Part shown: positions 31,491 through 42,449 of the stretch, piece after piece
Layout of the letters: each line of letters starts with the position of its first letter
Numbering within the stretch: the first letter of the stretch is position 1
From: Telmatactis stephensoni
Taxonomy: Eukaryota; Cnidaria; Anthozoa; Actiniaria; Isophelliidae
NCBI GenBank assembly: GCA_029948255.1
Contig: JALIZF010001752.1
Span: 397,501-461,500, forward strand
Reading direction: 5' to 3'
DNA: 64,000 nt
Notes under the pieces: generated by a model
Told to the model about the DNA's origin: nothing
Seen by the model: only the letters and a program-made list of their open reading frames with translations
The model's database searches: none
Translations under genes and position numbers: made by a program

Positions 31491-32007
31491 AAATAGGTCA
31501 TTATTTTCTAGATACATGTTTCAGATGATAAAATATAGGTGGCTGAATTTAGTTAATTTTATCACAATGGAATGGGAACAAGGCCTGAACCATGCTGTAA
31601 ACACTGCTTGAAATCATATCGAGGGACCACGAGTTTCGACCAAAAAAGCTCGGTTTTGCAAGAAAGAAACATGGAAAAAGCCAATTATTAAATAATTTTG
31701 CTGGGGGGCGCTGTCTAACATGAAAAAAAATTCAAAATGAATTGCAAGAATTTTGCGCGAAAAAGTACGACATGCCGGAAAACGTGGCTAATTATTCAAC
31801 GATCGCTCAAGTCTTAAATACCCTTATCGCATCCAATTTAAACAGTAACGTGTTGGTAATGACTTCCACTGCTTAATGTACCTTATATATCAATTTAGCG
31901 TCGTCCACAATATAACTCGAAAGTGCGGAGTTCTAGACCTTGTTTCAACTTTATTAATACTGACTTTGACGCGTGATATTTTCCCATCTGGGATGCATTC
32001 GATTTAA
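31491..32007. other. Non-coding spacer
   Basis: No gene or clear repeat boundary is recognised. Confidence 0.35.
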
Positions 32008-33240
32008 ATAACTAGACGCACCCGTGCGTTCACTCGTGCCAATGTAAAATTAAAGGGAGCCCAAAATCTGGACATTTTGATTAGCTGCCGCTAGAGTAAG
32101 AGCGTTGGACATGTTGTCGCTAATAAACTTTTTAACAAGACCCTCCTCGAAGCGTACACTGGTTGCCTGTAGTTCAACAAGCCGCAGTGGTAATAAAGAC
32201 CTTTTTTGAATCGGCTAACTTAAACTAAAGAAATTAAACTTTTGTAAGCCCAGCAACTTTAAAAATAGGAGCTTGTTATCGCGTCGACCACCGGGTGATG
32301 CCGGATCAGATGGTCCGTCCAATATCTGATTAGTCAATTTGTTTGTCAGCAGTTATTGGTGTTTGCCTTTGTCCTTCTATTATCATGCATGGGTATTATA
32401 TATCTCCGACATGCAAAAAAATTACCTGCGAATATACCAGTTTATTCAACTTTTTATTTCACTATATATCTCAATTGTTTGCTGTAAAGACTTAATTCTA
32501 CAACGGCGTTTTTGACACAATAACAAATCGTGTATTTTTTCTTTCATGTTTCAGATGTTTTATATATGAATAAGACATTACGTGACCAAACGCGAGGTCA
32601 AATGGAACCTAGACCCATGCTATGGCCTGGTCCAGAATTCCGATATCAAAATTCAGTACAAAAGCCTCTCAAGATCCCTTGAATGCTTGAATGAGGATTA
32701 TAATTGACTTGCTTCTATGTGTGTTCGTTTAGCAACATGTAGGGTGAGAAATTCGTAGATTTCCAGCTCAAAGGAAATAGTCTTTATCGCGGGTGCTTCG
32801 TTTCAAGTACTCCATTTAGAGTTCGATATTTGGTCAAAGTATTGGAGATGAAGCTCAAAATAACAACCCATTCTGAAGGTCTTATAAGTATATAGGTATA
32901 TTTCGAGTTTACAGCTCCACATTAGATTGTTCTACTGCTGGAAGAGCCTGTCTCTGATAGCTATTTTCTTTGTAGTCGGTCCATCTTGCATTCCTAAAGT
33001 TCCTGGCTAACGCTTGCCTTCACTACGAAGAGTTCGCACGCGCTCAAAGGTGATGAATGAAGGGCATTGTTTCTTATGCTCTTAACCAATCAGGAGTGCA
33101 TTACGTGACCGATTGCGCAAGAATTGCCTTTTCTCGAGACGACCAGAGGAAAAAAAACACGAAGAAAAAAAAAAACATTTGCAGTTTATAACTCGTTCCC
33201 GGCCTATGGCCTGGGCACGAGTAATTATCCACCGCGAACT
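32008..33240 (-). repeat. Dispersed repeat, copy 2 (empty-site partner of 11225-13110)
   Basis: Inverted copy of 11225-13110 without its two insertions. It has an uninterrupted TA at the point where the 11.9 kb MITE sits, and uninterrupted sequence near 32430-32445 where the hairpin-bearing insertion sits. Confidence 0.75.
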
Positions 33241-34207
33241 AGTGGTAGGTACACTGCTTATGTCTCAGTTGTCTCAGTATTTCGGTAGTTGAACATGATT
33301 TTGAAGAACGAGATCGCCAACCAAATTTTCCGTGTCAACATAACATTTCTTCCTTTCGATATGCAAATGACTTTCAAGCCAACTAGCAGACATGCGCAGA
33401 CAAATTGTATACATGCTTCCTGCTGCATGTTTTCAGCAGTAATCGCTTAATCACTTAATAATAAAGTTCCAATGACATATTATAATTCTCTCTGGACTTA
33501 GGGCAGTCCAGAGGAAGTAAACACAACTGGCAGATAAGGTGTGAACAATCACACTTTCGTTGTGAAATCTAAAAGTTCCGCCGAATGTTATCGTAGCAGC
33601 AATAGAAAGTTTTATTTGACCAATTTTATACTAAACATAGACTCATCTTCAGCTCATCCATACTCGTAACTTTTGTTCGAAAGCTTGTTCGATAGCCGTT
33701 ATAAAAACAAGTTTTGCACAGCTTAATAAGTTTCAACTTTGTAATAAATATTTCATTTGTTATCTAGTATTTTCTAAGTTATCGGTGATTAAAAGCTAAA
33801 ACACGAATATTGTGATTTAGGCGAAATGATATCCACGACAAGCAAGCACTTCTGAAGATGGCGGTGTTTGGCCGTCATCTGTCGAATTAAAAAAGTCATT
33901 ATAATTTAGTTACTTCTCCTCAAAAATTCTATGTGTTTCTAGCAAAAACCGGTTTTGACTGGCAGACTGACATGGAAAAAATGGTCATTATCAGACTTTT
34001 GCGAATCTTTATTTGGTTGTTGCGTAGCAACATATAGTAATTTGCATGTGGAACCCCTTCCTGACGGGGATTGCGCATAACAATTTATGCAAACACACTT
34101 AGATCGGTGTGAAGTCTTCATGAATCTAACAAATGCATTGGTCGCACAACTTCTTGATTGTTCACTTGAAACTATTAGTAAATGATAGTTATTTCTAGTT
34201 ATTTTCA

Positions 34208-34351
34208 ACTCACCTGCTTCTACTGGTAACTCATTTGTACGCTTGGAGAACAATATAGCTGGGTCGAGATAAAACCTTCTGAGAAGAACAAGAATCCAAG
34301 AAGTGTCTATCTTCCAATTCAACAAAGAATTTCCTTTACATTTTCCTTCCA
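34208..34351 (+). promoter_or_regulatory. Proximal upstream block of GPCR-6
   Basis: Near-copy of 5405-5545, with the phrases 'cacctgcttctactggtaac' and 'gggtcgagataaaacc'. It stands directly before the start codon. Confidence 0.5.
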
Positions 34352-35293
34352 ATGGAAGTCGCTTTGATTGTACTTTCTGTTCTCGTTGTGGTAACAAACG
34401 CCACTGTAATCTGCATGGTGATTTTTATCAAGCAACTCAGGACTTTTACCAACTATTTTGTTGCGTCCTTAGCAGTATCGGACTTGCTGGCTGGGGGTGT
34501 TCTGTTACCACTGAAGTTCGCAGTCTCTTTTGATCCCGAAATAGTCACAAACTGCTTTTTAAGTCTTATTATGGTATCTGGAGCGGGAAATCTTTGTGCT
34601 GTGACGTGGGATAGATATATTGCTATCATCCATCCGTTTAGTTATAAAGACAAGTTGGAAAAACATTACAAGAAAATTCTGATTGCAATATGGATAACAT
34701 CAGTTTTCTGTTCTTTCGTACCTTTGATCTCCAGTTTGAAACGACAGCGACCAAGTATCAAACTTGGGCCAAGTATCACAGTGGTAAAGATGACATTCTT
34801 TTTTGTGATCATCTTTTTTCCTTTACTGTTCATTGTTGCTGCGTACGTACGAATGTATTCACGCCTGCGATCCCATGCAAGAGAGTTAATGAGAATGGGT
34901 ATCACTACCGAAAAAAGAGAAAGGGCAAGAAAAGCCTCATACGAGGGTAAGACACTCAAGATTTTTGTCGTCGTAATAATCTTTTTTCTCGTCAGCTGGT
35001 TTCCTATCTTGTACATGCATATAGTTTCAGTTGAAGCGATTGGTAGAGCTGATCTCGTACCCCGGCAGCTTCGAATTGGCACTCTCATCGCAATTGCCGC
35101 ATCATCCTTGGTGAATCCCTTACTTTATGCAATTTTGAAAAGAGATTTCAAGGCACAGTTGCGACGTTTAGCGGGAAACATATGCGTAGGTCGACAGCCA
35201 GCTACAGTTGGTCAAGAAGGAAATTCCGCGAACATCCATGTAAATACAACTAGCCAAAATTCACACAATACAGTGAGTACAGATGCAGTTTAA
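34352..35293 (+). CDS. Class A (rhodopsin-like) GPCR, clade A, GPCR-6
   Basis: A 313-residue single-exon receptor. Landmarks are N16, D44, W86-D87-R88-Y89, P157 (TM5), S215-W216-F217-P218 and N255-P256-L-L-Y259, with K-R-D-F helix 8 and the clade A tail G-R-Q-P-A-T-V-G-Q. Compared with GPCR-1 and GPCR-2, ECL2 has a six-residue insertion giving P-S-I-K-L-G-P-S-I, which looks like a small tandem duplication and is shared with the broken copy at 40.7 kb. C68 lies near the top of TM3 but no partner cysteine exists in ECL2. R-A-R-K-A-S precedes TM6. The ligand is unknown. It is the intact member of a tandem pair. Confidence 0.93.
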   Translation: MEVALIVLSVLVVVTNATVICMVIFIKQLRTFTNYFVASLAVSDLLAGGVLLPLKFAVSFDPEIVTNCFLSLIMVSGAGNLCAVTWDRYIAIIHPFSYKDKLEKHYKKILIAIWITSVFCSFVPLISSLKRQRPSIKLGPSITVVKMTFFFVIIFFPLLFIVAAYVRMYSRLRSHARELMRMGITTEKRERARKASYEGKTLKIFVVVIIFFLVSWFPILYMHIVSVEAIGRADLVPRQLRIGTLIAIAASSLVNPLLYAILKRDFKAQLRRLAGNICVGRQPATVGQEGNSANIHVNTTSQNSHNTVSTDAV

Positions 35294-35335
35294 AACTTTA
35301 AGAAATATGCAAGTTTTCAACCTAAGACTGTAACT

Positions 35336-35341
35336 AATAAA
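35336..35341 (+). terminator. Candidate polyadenylation signal of GPCR-6
   Basis: AATAAA about 43 bases past the stop, in the same place as in GPCR-2. Confidence 0.45.
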
Positions 35342-35458
35342 AAAAGGAACAAAACGGGAACTTTGTTTTCGATTGTTGAAGAAATGGTATCATATCCTTT
35401 CAGTGTAACTGAGATAAAGACTTTTTTTGTCAAATACCAAATTTCAAACGTTTTCAAA

Positions 35459-35641
35459 CGTTTACTTTATGCAATTTTGAAAAGAGATTTCAAGGCACAG
35501 TTGCGACGTTTAGCGGGAAACATATGCGTAGGTCGACAGCCAGCTACAGTTGGTCAAGAAGGAAATCTCGAGAACGTTCAAAGAATGCAAATTTCGATTG
35601 AATCGAAATTTACACAATACAACGACAGTTTAAAAATTTAA
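35459..35641 (+). pseudogene. Orphan C-terminal fragment of a clade A GPCR
   Basis: Begins inside TM7 at L-L-Y-A-I-L-K-R-D-F and runs through the clade A tail to a stop. The tail (E-N-V-Q) is nearer to GPCR-1 than to GPCR-6 in places. The joint falls at 'caaacgtttactttatg', where the GPCR-6 3' flank passes into receptor codons. It lacks six and a half helices and cannot be a receptor. It marks the breakpoint of an unequal exchange or partial tandem duplication. Confidence 0.85.
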
Positions 35642-35814
35642 GAATTCAAGCTTTCAACCTCAGACTGTAAACTAAAAAGAACAAAAGGTACTTTGTTTGA
35701 TAATGTTGAAAAAACTGTATCGCTTGTTAAGAGATAGAAACTACAAAAAATTGTCAAATAGAACATTTCAAACATTTTCGCTTTTTTTCATCGGCATTGA
35801 AAAGCTTTCTATTA

Positions 35815-36140
35815 TCAAATTGCAGAAAACAGGTGCATCTAGGAAACACACAGCAGGTTCTTCAAAAGTACGTCTTCAAATGCTCACCACTCACCACTCA
35901 CCACTCCAGAAATCACTTACTCGATATGTCTAACCAGCGACTGCGGCTTGGCTTCATCTAAAACAAAAATATCTTATATTCTGGAACGCCAAATATCTAA
36001 AATTAAAATGCCTATTTTTAAACTAATAATTAACGACCATTAGTTGAAGTCAAAGACCATTCAACCCCATTAACGGTCTCTATAGCATAGAGCTACTATC
36101 TTCGTCTCCATTGTTTAGCACTCCAAACCCATCATCACCT
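35815..36140 (+). repeat. Dispersed repeat, direct copy of 30660-30990
   Basis: Shares 'aggaaacacacagcaggttc', 'cgactgcggcttggcttcat' and 'cttcgtctccattgtt' with 30660-30990 in the same orientation. A triplicated 'ctcaccact' near 35885 is local. Confidence 0.7.
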
Positions 36141-36215
36141 GCTACGGCCCTAGCTCGGGATGTATATGGCTAAAAGCCTCGGTTCTCGGTAATTAACTCT
36201 GACATAATTTTATGT

Positions 36216-36350
36216 TCAAAATTGGAAACTATTTAATTTAGTGTTGAAAATATCCAAAGATTTGCTTTCAATTAAGTCACTAGGTAAGTTGTTCCAAAGT
36301 CGTATCGTTCTCAGTTGGGAAAAAAGGAATGGAACATTCATAGATATGAT
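36216..36350 (-). mobile_element. Non-LTR retrotransposon remnant (RT C-terminus)
   Basis: Read on the - strand this gives L-R-T-I-R-L-W-N-N-L-P-S-D-L-I followed by L-D-I-F-N-T-K-L and a stop (36216-36218). The pattern R-L-W-N-N-L-P is the usual C-terminal signature of jockey/CR1-like reverse transcriptases. Upstream codons (toward 36430) look related but are interrupted. Confidence 0.65.
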
Positions 36351-36434
36351 TTAATCTGAAAAAATACAATAGTAACATAGACTATCACACTTGGGAAACG
36401 CTTTTACGAACTGGTGGTAAAATATCTTCGTATT

Positions 36435-37600
36435 GAACACAGTATAACTGACAAAAACTCTTACATACATCTTTAAACATCAAAATTCATCATCCGCAGT
36501 TGTAATGATTGCTCTGAGATATTAGACTCTGTTAAATCTCCCTTTTTCTTAAAAATCAAAGAAGCCTTTTACACTAAATAAACTTAAACCAGATTTGAAT
36601 AAAAAGTTAAAACATTTTAAAACCGCTTTAAGTGGTTAGTTATCTTTTTTAGTTGTTTTGTTTCCCTATCATTTAGCTTTCAGTTATTCCTATTGTAATC
36701 ATCCGGCCTGTTACTTCACGTACCGCCATGTACTATAGAAGTTTGCTGATAGTCTTTGTAATCTTTATGTACTGAAGATGGCATGAGTTGTTCCGAAACA
36801 TGTTTAAGAGGGGATTTTTTTCAAGTTCGAGCAGTGAACGACAAAAACTCCTGGGTTGAAGAATAGCTGTTGTACAGAATTAAAATCATTTCTGTCATAA
36901 AGTTTAAGTTGTTTGTAAGTAGTTTTGGCCGATGAAAGTTGAATCAAAGTGTTAATCCAAAACGAAAATTTGGATCGAAAATGAGGTTTAGGCCTTCATT
37001 TGCTCATTTTCTGTATGTTTTCTTTATATTCAGCTTGAAAAAGCTTAATCCCAACACAAATTCAAGAAAAAGTCTTTGTACAATTCAAAAAATTGTTTTA
37101 AACAGGTATTTTATCTTGGTACATCAGTTTTTAACTGGTAGAAATAGGATTTGAGTGTTAATCCAGAACGAAAATTTGCATTAAAACTCGCGCGAAGGTC
37201 TAGTTTTTGGCGCTTTTCGCCATTATTGCTCGTCATTGAAAAAAGTCTCCTCTTAAAACAAAACGAATTTTTGTATCTATCATGTGTATTGCATCTTCGT
37301 ATTCGTGGGAACTCTTGTAAGGTATTCACTTGATTGGCTTTCTTACTTTGGTTGTTTGTGGTAGAGTAGATGGCAAAGCAGGTGATGATGGGTTTGGAGT
37401 GCTGAACAATGGAGACGAAGATAGTAGCTCTATGCTATAGAGACCGTAAATGGGGTTGAATGGTCTTTGACTTCAACTAATGGTCGTTAATTATTAGTTT
37501 AATAATAGGAATTTTAACTTTAGATATTTGGCGTTCCAGAATATAGGGTATTTTTGTCAGTTGAAGCCAATCCGCAGTCGCCGGTTAAACATAGTACTTA
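36435..37600 (-). repeat. Dispersed repeat, inverted copy of 30830-31490, split by a TTAA element
   Basis: 36435-36803 is the reverse complement of about 31110-31490, and 37257-37600 that of about 30830-31110. The two halves would be contiguous without the element at 36808-37252. Confidence 0.75.
36808..37252. mobile_element. TTAA-flanked TIR element, copy 2 (~445 bases)
   Basis: TTAA stands at 36804-36807 and 37253-37256. Inverted ends are GAGGGGATTTTTTTCAAG and, read from the other side, GAGGAGACTTTTTTCAATG. The interior is an inverted copy of 15898-16348. The related repeat at about 31113 has a single TTAA at this point and no element. There is no coding capacity. Confidence 0.82.
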
Positions 37601-38001
37601 AATGAGATCGAGCGACCAAACTAAAATCCAAAATAAGTTTTGAGCTTATTGCAGTTGCTGATTATATGGGAACATTACGACTTATCTAAGTGTGTCATTG
37701 AGAACGAGACTAATTAAAATTCAACCCATGCGTAATTGTTGTTAGCGCCTACCGAGCGTGCTATGTTCTGTGATTATTGGCAACGTCAAGTAATGTAAAC
37801 AGATGTTTTTATCGTAGATTCATTCCATAAGTCGTAGTTTTAGCTCATTTGTTTAAGTCGAAGATCGATAGCTTGATTCTGACTGCTTTTGTACAGCTCG
37901 ATTTATTTTGACAACTTGAAATAAACAATGCGCTTCAGATCTGGCGTTCATTTAGAATCTTTCCTGTTGCATTTTTTCAGCAGTAATCGCTTAATCACTT
38001 A

Positions 38002-39676
38002 AGTAATGATCCTTGTAAGAAGTAGGCACCAGTAATGCATGGCATGTAAAGCACGCGATTATACTAATTGGATAAGCAAATAAAAATCCTCGTCTCTGAT
38101 TGGTTAGAGGCCAAAAAAACCCTAAAAATAGACCTAAAATTAGCTTTTCCCGACATGTTTTAGAATATATTCGGTTCCAGTCTTATTTTCATTGTTTCTG
38201 CCAAAAATTGCCTCTTTTTGATCTGGGGAACTGGTACTTTGACAAACAGCGTGGTTTCACAAGTCGGAGCCATCTTGGATTCAGACGTACTTCGAAGCAA
38301 ATCTCAACTTTTTTAGATCAATATTGCACATTTTATGAAATCATTTTAAAATTGAGTTAGGTTTTTGGTTTGGTTGTTTTGGACGATACCTTCCTCAAGT
38401 GCCCGGCAGTGTCATAAAATTTTGTAAGTGTCACGCTCGGATCGCTTCGTATGTACCCTGACCATCCGCGAAACGACAACATTCGAATTTTTTTGATTGT
38501 CTAGAAGCGCTCGAGGATTCTGACTAAATATAGACCATTTTTAAAGAAAGATTGGTGGATTTCATGGCGAAAAATGGAAGAATATCGGACTGTTTCCAAG
38601 CGTTGCGCGCTGTGATGTCTTCGCACTCTGTGTACAGGGTTGGAGAAATATATCAAATTCGAGATTTTGGGCTGCCTGGAAGCGCTTGAGGATTCTAAAT
38701 AAAGGTAGAACACTTTCGAGTAAATATTTTGTTTGATTTCGAATTGAAATGTTGAAAAATATCGGACTGCCGGATGTTTAGTTATTTGTTATTTTAAGAC
38801 CGTCACTAGGTCCGGCTGCCGGACGTTTAGTCACTTCGTTCTCTTTTAGAGTTTACGTTTGAGGACTAGCTAGGAGGGAAAGCCTTTATTGCTGACATAT
38901 TTGGACGTGCCAAACACATGTTCATGTACGGCATAATTTTGTAGTGGAATCGAAAGGAGTATTTTAGAAGAACTTGTAGACCTTGACCTTTCACACCATA
39001 CCAAACGTGTTTGAGCTCATATTGCACATCTCAAAGAAAATAAAGGAACTTTTGTTTTTGAACAAGACGTTTTCCAGACTTAGAAGAGGGGTATGTAGAA
39101 TTGAGACAGAAGATGAAGTTTATCCTTTGGACATCTAAATACGAGTTTAGTCGAGAAATGGATGCCACTGATGATTATCGGCGGACTCGGTTTTACAATT
39201 TACGGCTGACGATCCTGGAAGATGACTCATTGCCTGCATTGCATATTGAATGTTTTGTATTTATCGTTAGGCAAATAATTATGAAACATATTTATGTCAT
39301 TGTAGTTTATTTGGCCAGCTAGTTTTACATTGTTCTGTGTACAGAAAACAATACGCAATGACAGCTCAGGGTATCGTGTTACGTTTCAGTGTTAGCGAGT
39401 GAGAGAAAAGACTTATTTTAGCTATGTTCCCCACGACCAGTTTTCGTTAAATTTCATACGAAGTTTTTATGGTCTTTGATAATGCGATTTTTAAATTAAG
39501 ATGTGCTGAAAACCAGCTTTGATCCCAAGAAATTTGATTTATAAATTCAAATTTCGCGCTTGAATTGAATCCGACCAATGAGGTAGCCGTATTTTAATTG
39601 GATTGCAAATTGACTATAACAGTCATTTATGCATTAGGGGGCGTGAATTTGCCTACTTCTTACAAGGATCATTACT
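38002..39676. mobile_element. TA-flanked TIR element, 1675 bases, no transposase seen
   Basis: The ends are inverted repeats beginning AGTAATGATCCTTGTAAGAA (24 or more bases). TA stands at 38000-38001 and 39677-39678. The partner duplication reads 'cacttaataataaag' across the site (about 33453-33467), with one TA. This fixes both borders. Frames inside are at most about 86 codons and show no DDE/DDD transposase motifs, so it is non-autonomous or decayed. An internal ~155-base unit ('gaagcgct(c/t)gaggattct') occurs twice near 38505 and 38675. TA targets point to the Tc1/mariner group (family knowledge). Confidence 0.85.
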
Positions 39677-40604
39677 TAATAATAAAGTTCAAAAGACACA
39701 TTGTTATTCTCTCTGGACTTAGGGCAGTCCAGAGGAAGTAAACATCAGTTACGTTTTTCAACTAGCACATAAGGTGTGAACAATCACACTTTCGTTGTGA
39801 AATCTACAAGTTCCGCCAAATGTTATCGTAGCGAAAACCTCTTCTTCGAGTTCTTGCTTACATTTGATTTTTTATTTTGAACGATAATTTTTGTAGCCTG
39901 TTTCAAATAAAAAGCTTTATTTGACCAATTTTATACAAAACAGACTCATCTTCAGCTGATCGATCCATACTCGTAACTTTTGTTCGAGTGCTTGTTCGAT
40001 AGCCGTTATGAAAATAAATTTTGCACAACTTCATAAGTTTCAACTTTGTAAATATTTCATTTGTTATCTAGTATTTTCTAAGTTATCGGTTATTAAGGAA
40101 AAGCTAAAACACGACGGAATATGTTATGATTTAGGCGAAATGATATCCACGACAAGCAAGCATTGTGAAGATGGCGATGTTTCGCGTGTTTATAATATAA
40201 GAGGAATAGCATTACAATCCATCGAGATAGATTAAGTCATCTATCGAATTAAAAAAACATCAACATTATAGTGTTTCGAGGAAAAACCGGTTTTGATCTG
40301 GGCAGACTAACATGGAAAAATGGTCATTATCAGTCTCTTTTTCGAATTTGTTTTGGTTGTTGCGTAGCAACATGTAGTAATGTGCATGTGGAACCCTTTC
40401 CTGACGGGGATTGCATAACAATTTATGCAAACACAATTAGCGGCGTGAAGTCGTCTTGAATCTAACAAATGCATTGGTCGCACAACTTCTTGATTGTTCA
40501 CTTGAAACTATTAGTAAATGATAGTTATTTCTAGTTATTTCTTTCTATATGTAAAACTGAAGTTTGGCCCAATTTAAGCCCTCTGTAAGCTCCACATCAA
40601 ATCA

Positions 40605-40747
40605 GCTGCTTCTACTGGTAACTCATTTGTACGCTTGGAGAACAATATAGCTGGGTCGAGATAAAACCTAGCTTCTGAGTAGAACAAGAATCCAAGAAGT
40701 GTCTATCTTCCAATTCAACAAAGAATTTCATGTACATTTTCCTTTCA
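40605..40747 (+). promoter_or_regulatory. Proximal upstream block of psiGPCR-7
   Basis: Near-copy of the block before GPCR-2 and GPCR-6, with a few extra bases near 'aacctagcttctgag'. Confidence 0.4.
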
Positions 40748-41688
40748 ATGGAAATCGCTTTGATTGTACTTTCTGTTCTCGTTGTGGTAACAAACGCCAC
40801 TGTTATCTGCATGGTGATTTTTATCAAGCAACTTAGGACTTTTACCAACTATTTTGTTGCGTCCTTAGCAGTATCGGACTTGTTGGCTGGGGGTGTTCTG
40901 TTACCACTGAAGTTCGCAGTCTTTTTTGATCCCGAAATAGTCACAAACTGCTTTTTAAGTCTTATTATGGTATCTGGAGCGGGAAATCTTTGTGCTGTGA
41001 CGTGGGATAGATATATTGCAATCATCCATCCGTTTAGCTATAAAAACAAGTTGGAAAAACATTCACAAGAAAATTCTGATTGCAATATGGATAATATCAG
41101 TTTTCTGTTCTTTCGTACCTTTGATCTCCAGTTTGAAACGACAGCGACCAAGTATCAAACTTGGGCCAAGTATCACAGTGGTAAAGATGACATTCTTTTT
41201 TGTGATCATATTTTTTCCTTTACTGTTCATTGTTGCTGTGTACTTACGAATGTATTTACGCCTGCGATCCCATGAAAGAGAGTTAATGAGAATGGACATT
41301 ACTACCGAAAAAAGAGGAAAGGGCAAGAAAAGCCTCATACGAGGGTAAGACACTCAAGATTTTTGTCGTCGTGACAATCTTTTTTCTCGTCAGCTGGTTT
41401 CCTGTCTTGTACATGCATATAGTTTCAGTTGAAGCGATTGGTAGAGCTGATCTCGTACCCCGGCAGCTTCGAATTGGCACTCTCATCGCAATTGCCGCAT
41501 CATCCTTGGTGAATCCCTTACTTTATGCAATTTTGAAAAGAGATTTCAAGGCACAGTTGCGACGATTAGGAAACATATGCGTAGGTCGACAGCCAGCTAC
41601 AGTTGGTCAAGAAGGAAATTCCACGAACGTCCATGTAAATACAACTAGCCAAAATTCACACAATACAGTGAGTACAGATGCAGTTTAA
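40748..41688 (+). pseudogene. Broken class A GPCR, clade A, psiGPCR-7 (two frameshifts)
   Basis: Nearly the same as GPCR-6, including the ECL2 insertion. Two single-base insertions break it: one near 41062 ('cattcacaag' where GPCR-6 has 'cattacaag'), at the start of TM4, and one near 41312 ('agaggaaagg' where GPCR-6 has 'agagaaagg'), in the third intracellular loop. The three segments are each open (to about 41062, 41063-41312, then to the stop at 41686-41688). The candidate polyadenylation signal is AATAAG instead of AATAAA. Few other lesions are seen, so inactivation looks recent, unless the insertions are sequencing errors. Confidence 0.88.
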
Positions 41689-41940
41689 ACTGACTTTAAG
41701 AAATATGCAAGTTTTCAACCTAAGACTGTAACTAATAAGAAAAGGAACAAAAAGGGGAACTTTGTTTTCGATTGTTGAAGAAATGGTATCTTTTCAGTGT
41801 AACTGAGATAAAGACTTTTTTGTCAAATACCAAATTTCAAACGTTTTCGTCGGCTAACTAATCACCAGGAGCTTTTTATTATCGAATTGCAGAATGCGAA
41901 AAGTAAGTAATTATGCTCATATGCATATAGCATTTCTTAA

Positions 41941-42433
41941 CCAACTATGGCAAATTTAATATCAGATTCTCAGCTGTTACTATTTGGAATAATTATCTGA
42001 AAATTTAAAAAGTCTTCCTCTATTAAGGTCATTCAAAAAATCTCTAAGAACAAATCTACTTGATTCTTATAGCTCTTAACCCTCTCAATATAATTTTCTG
42101 AATCTTCATTTGGCATGGGGCTTAATTAATCTATTTATTTGTAATTAACCTGTTTATTTTTCTTCTTCTTCTTCGTTCTCACCTATTTATGTATTTGTAT
42201 TTGTACAGTATTTTTTCTTTTTTATCTCTCTTTTAAATAATTTTTTCTTCTTCCGTACTTGAAATTAAACAACAATCGCCTTAATTTATTAACCTCTCCT
42301 AGTTGCTGCTTGGCTCGATTAACACAACAGTTATTACAAGCAGCAATTATCTCTCTTTTATGTTTAATTTTTTAATTGTAATTCATTGATGTAACTCCAT
42401 AAGGTAAAAATAAAGTTGTTGTTGTTGTTGTAA
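41941..42433 (+). mobile_element. 3' end of a non-LTR retrotransposon
   Basis: Begins with codons reading F-N-I-R-F-S-A-V-T-I-W-N-N, then after one frameshift L-P-L-L-R-S-F-K-K-S-L-R and a stop near 42078. A T-rich 3' untranslated region follows, closing with a GTT repeat (about 42416-42431), a typical tail. It is a short, 5'-truncated, dead copy. Confidence 0.65.
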
Positions 42434-42449
42434 TAATCACGAATTTCTT

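Larger units (their letters stand above)
33416..35420 (+). repeat. Tandem segmental duplication, copy 1
   Basis: Homologous, in the same orientation, to 37960-41855. The match includes about 0.9 kb upstream of the receptor ('ctggacttagggcagtccag', 'gttccgcc(g/a)aatgttatcg'), the receptor and about 130 bases of 3' flank. Only the second copy is split by the element at 38002-39676. Confidence 0.88.
37960..41855 (+). repeat. Tandem segmental duplication, copy 2
   Basis: Second copy of 33416-35420, lengthened by the 1.7 kb insertion at 38002-39676. It also has some extra sequence near 39835-39910 not present in copy 1. It carries the broken receptor. Confidence 0.88.

Noticed and set aside
33939..34397. 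152-codon open frame antisense to the start of GPCR-6
   Set aside because: In the tandem duplicate at 40.3-40.8 kb the same strand is broken into short pieces, so it is not maintained.
38100..39322. Transposase inside the 38.0-39.7 kb TIR element
   Set aside because: Frames are at most about 86 codons and show no DDE/DDD spacing or helix-turn-helix that I can identify.
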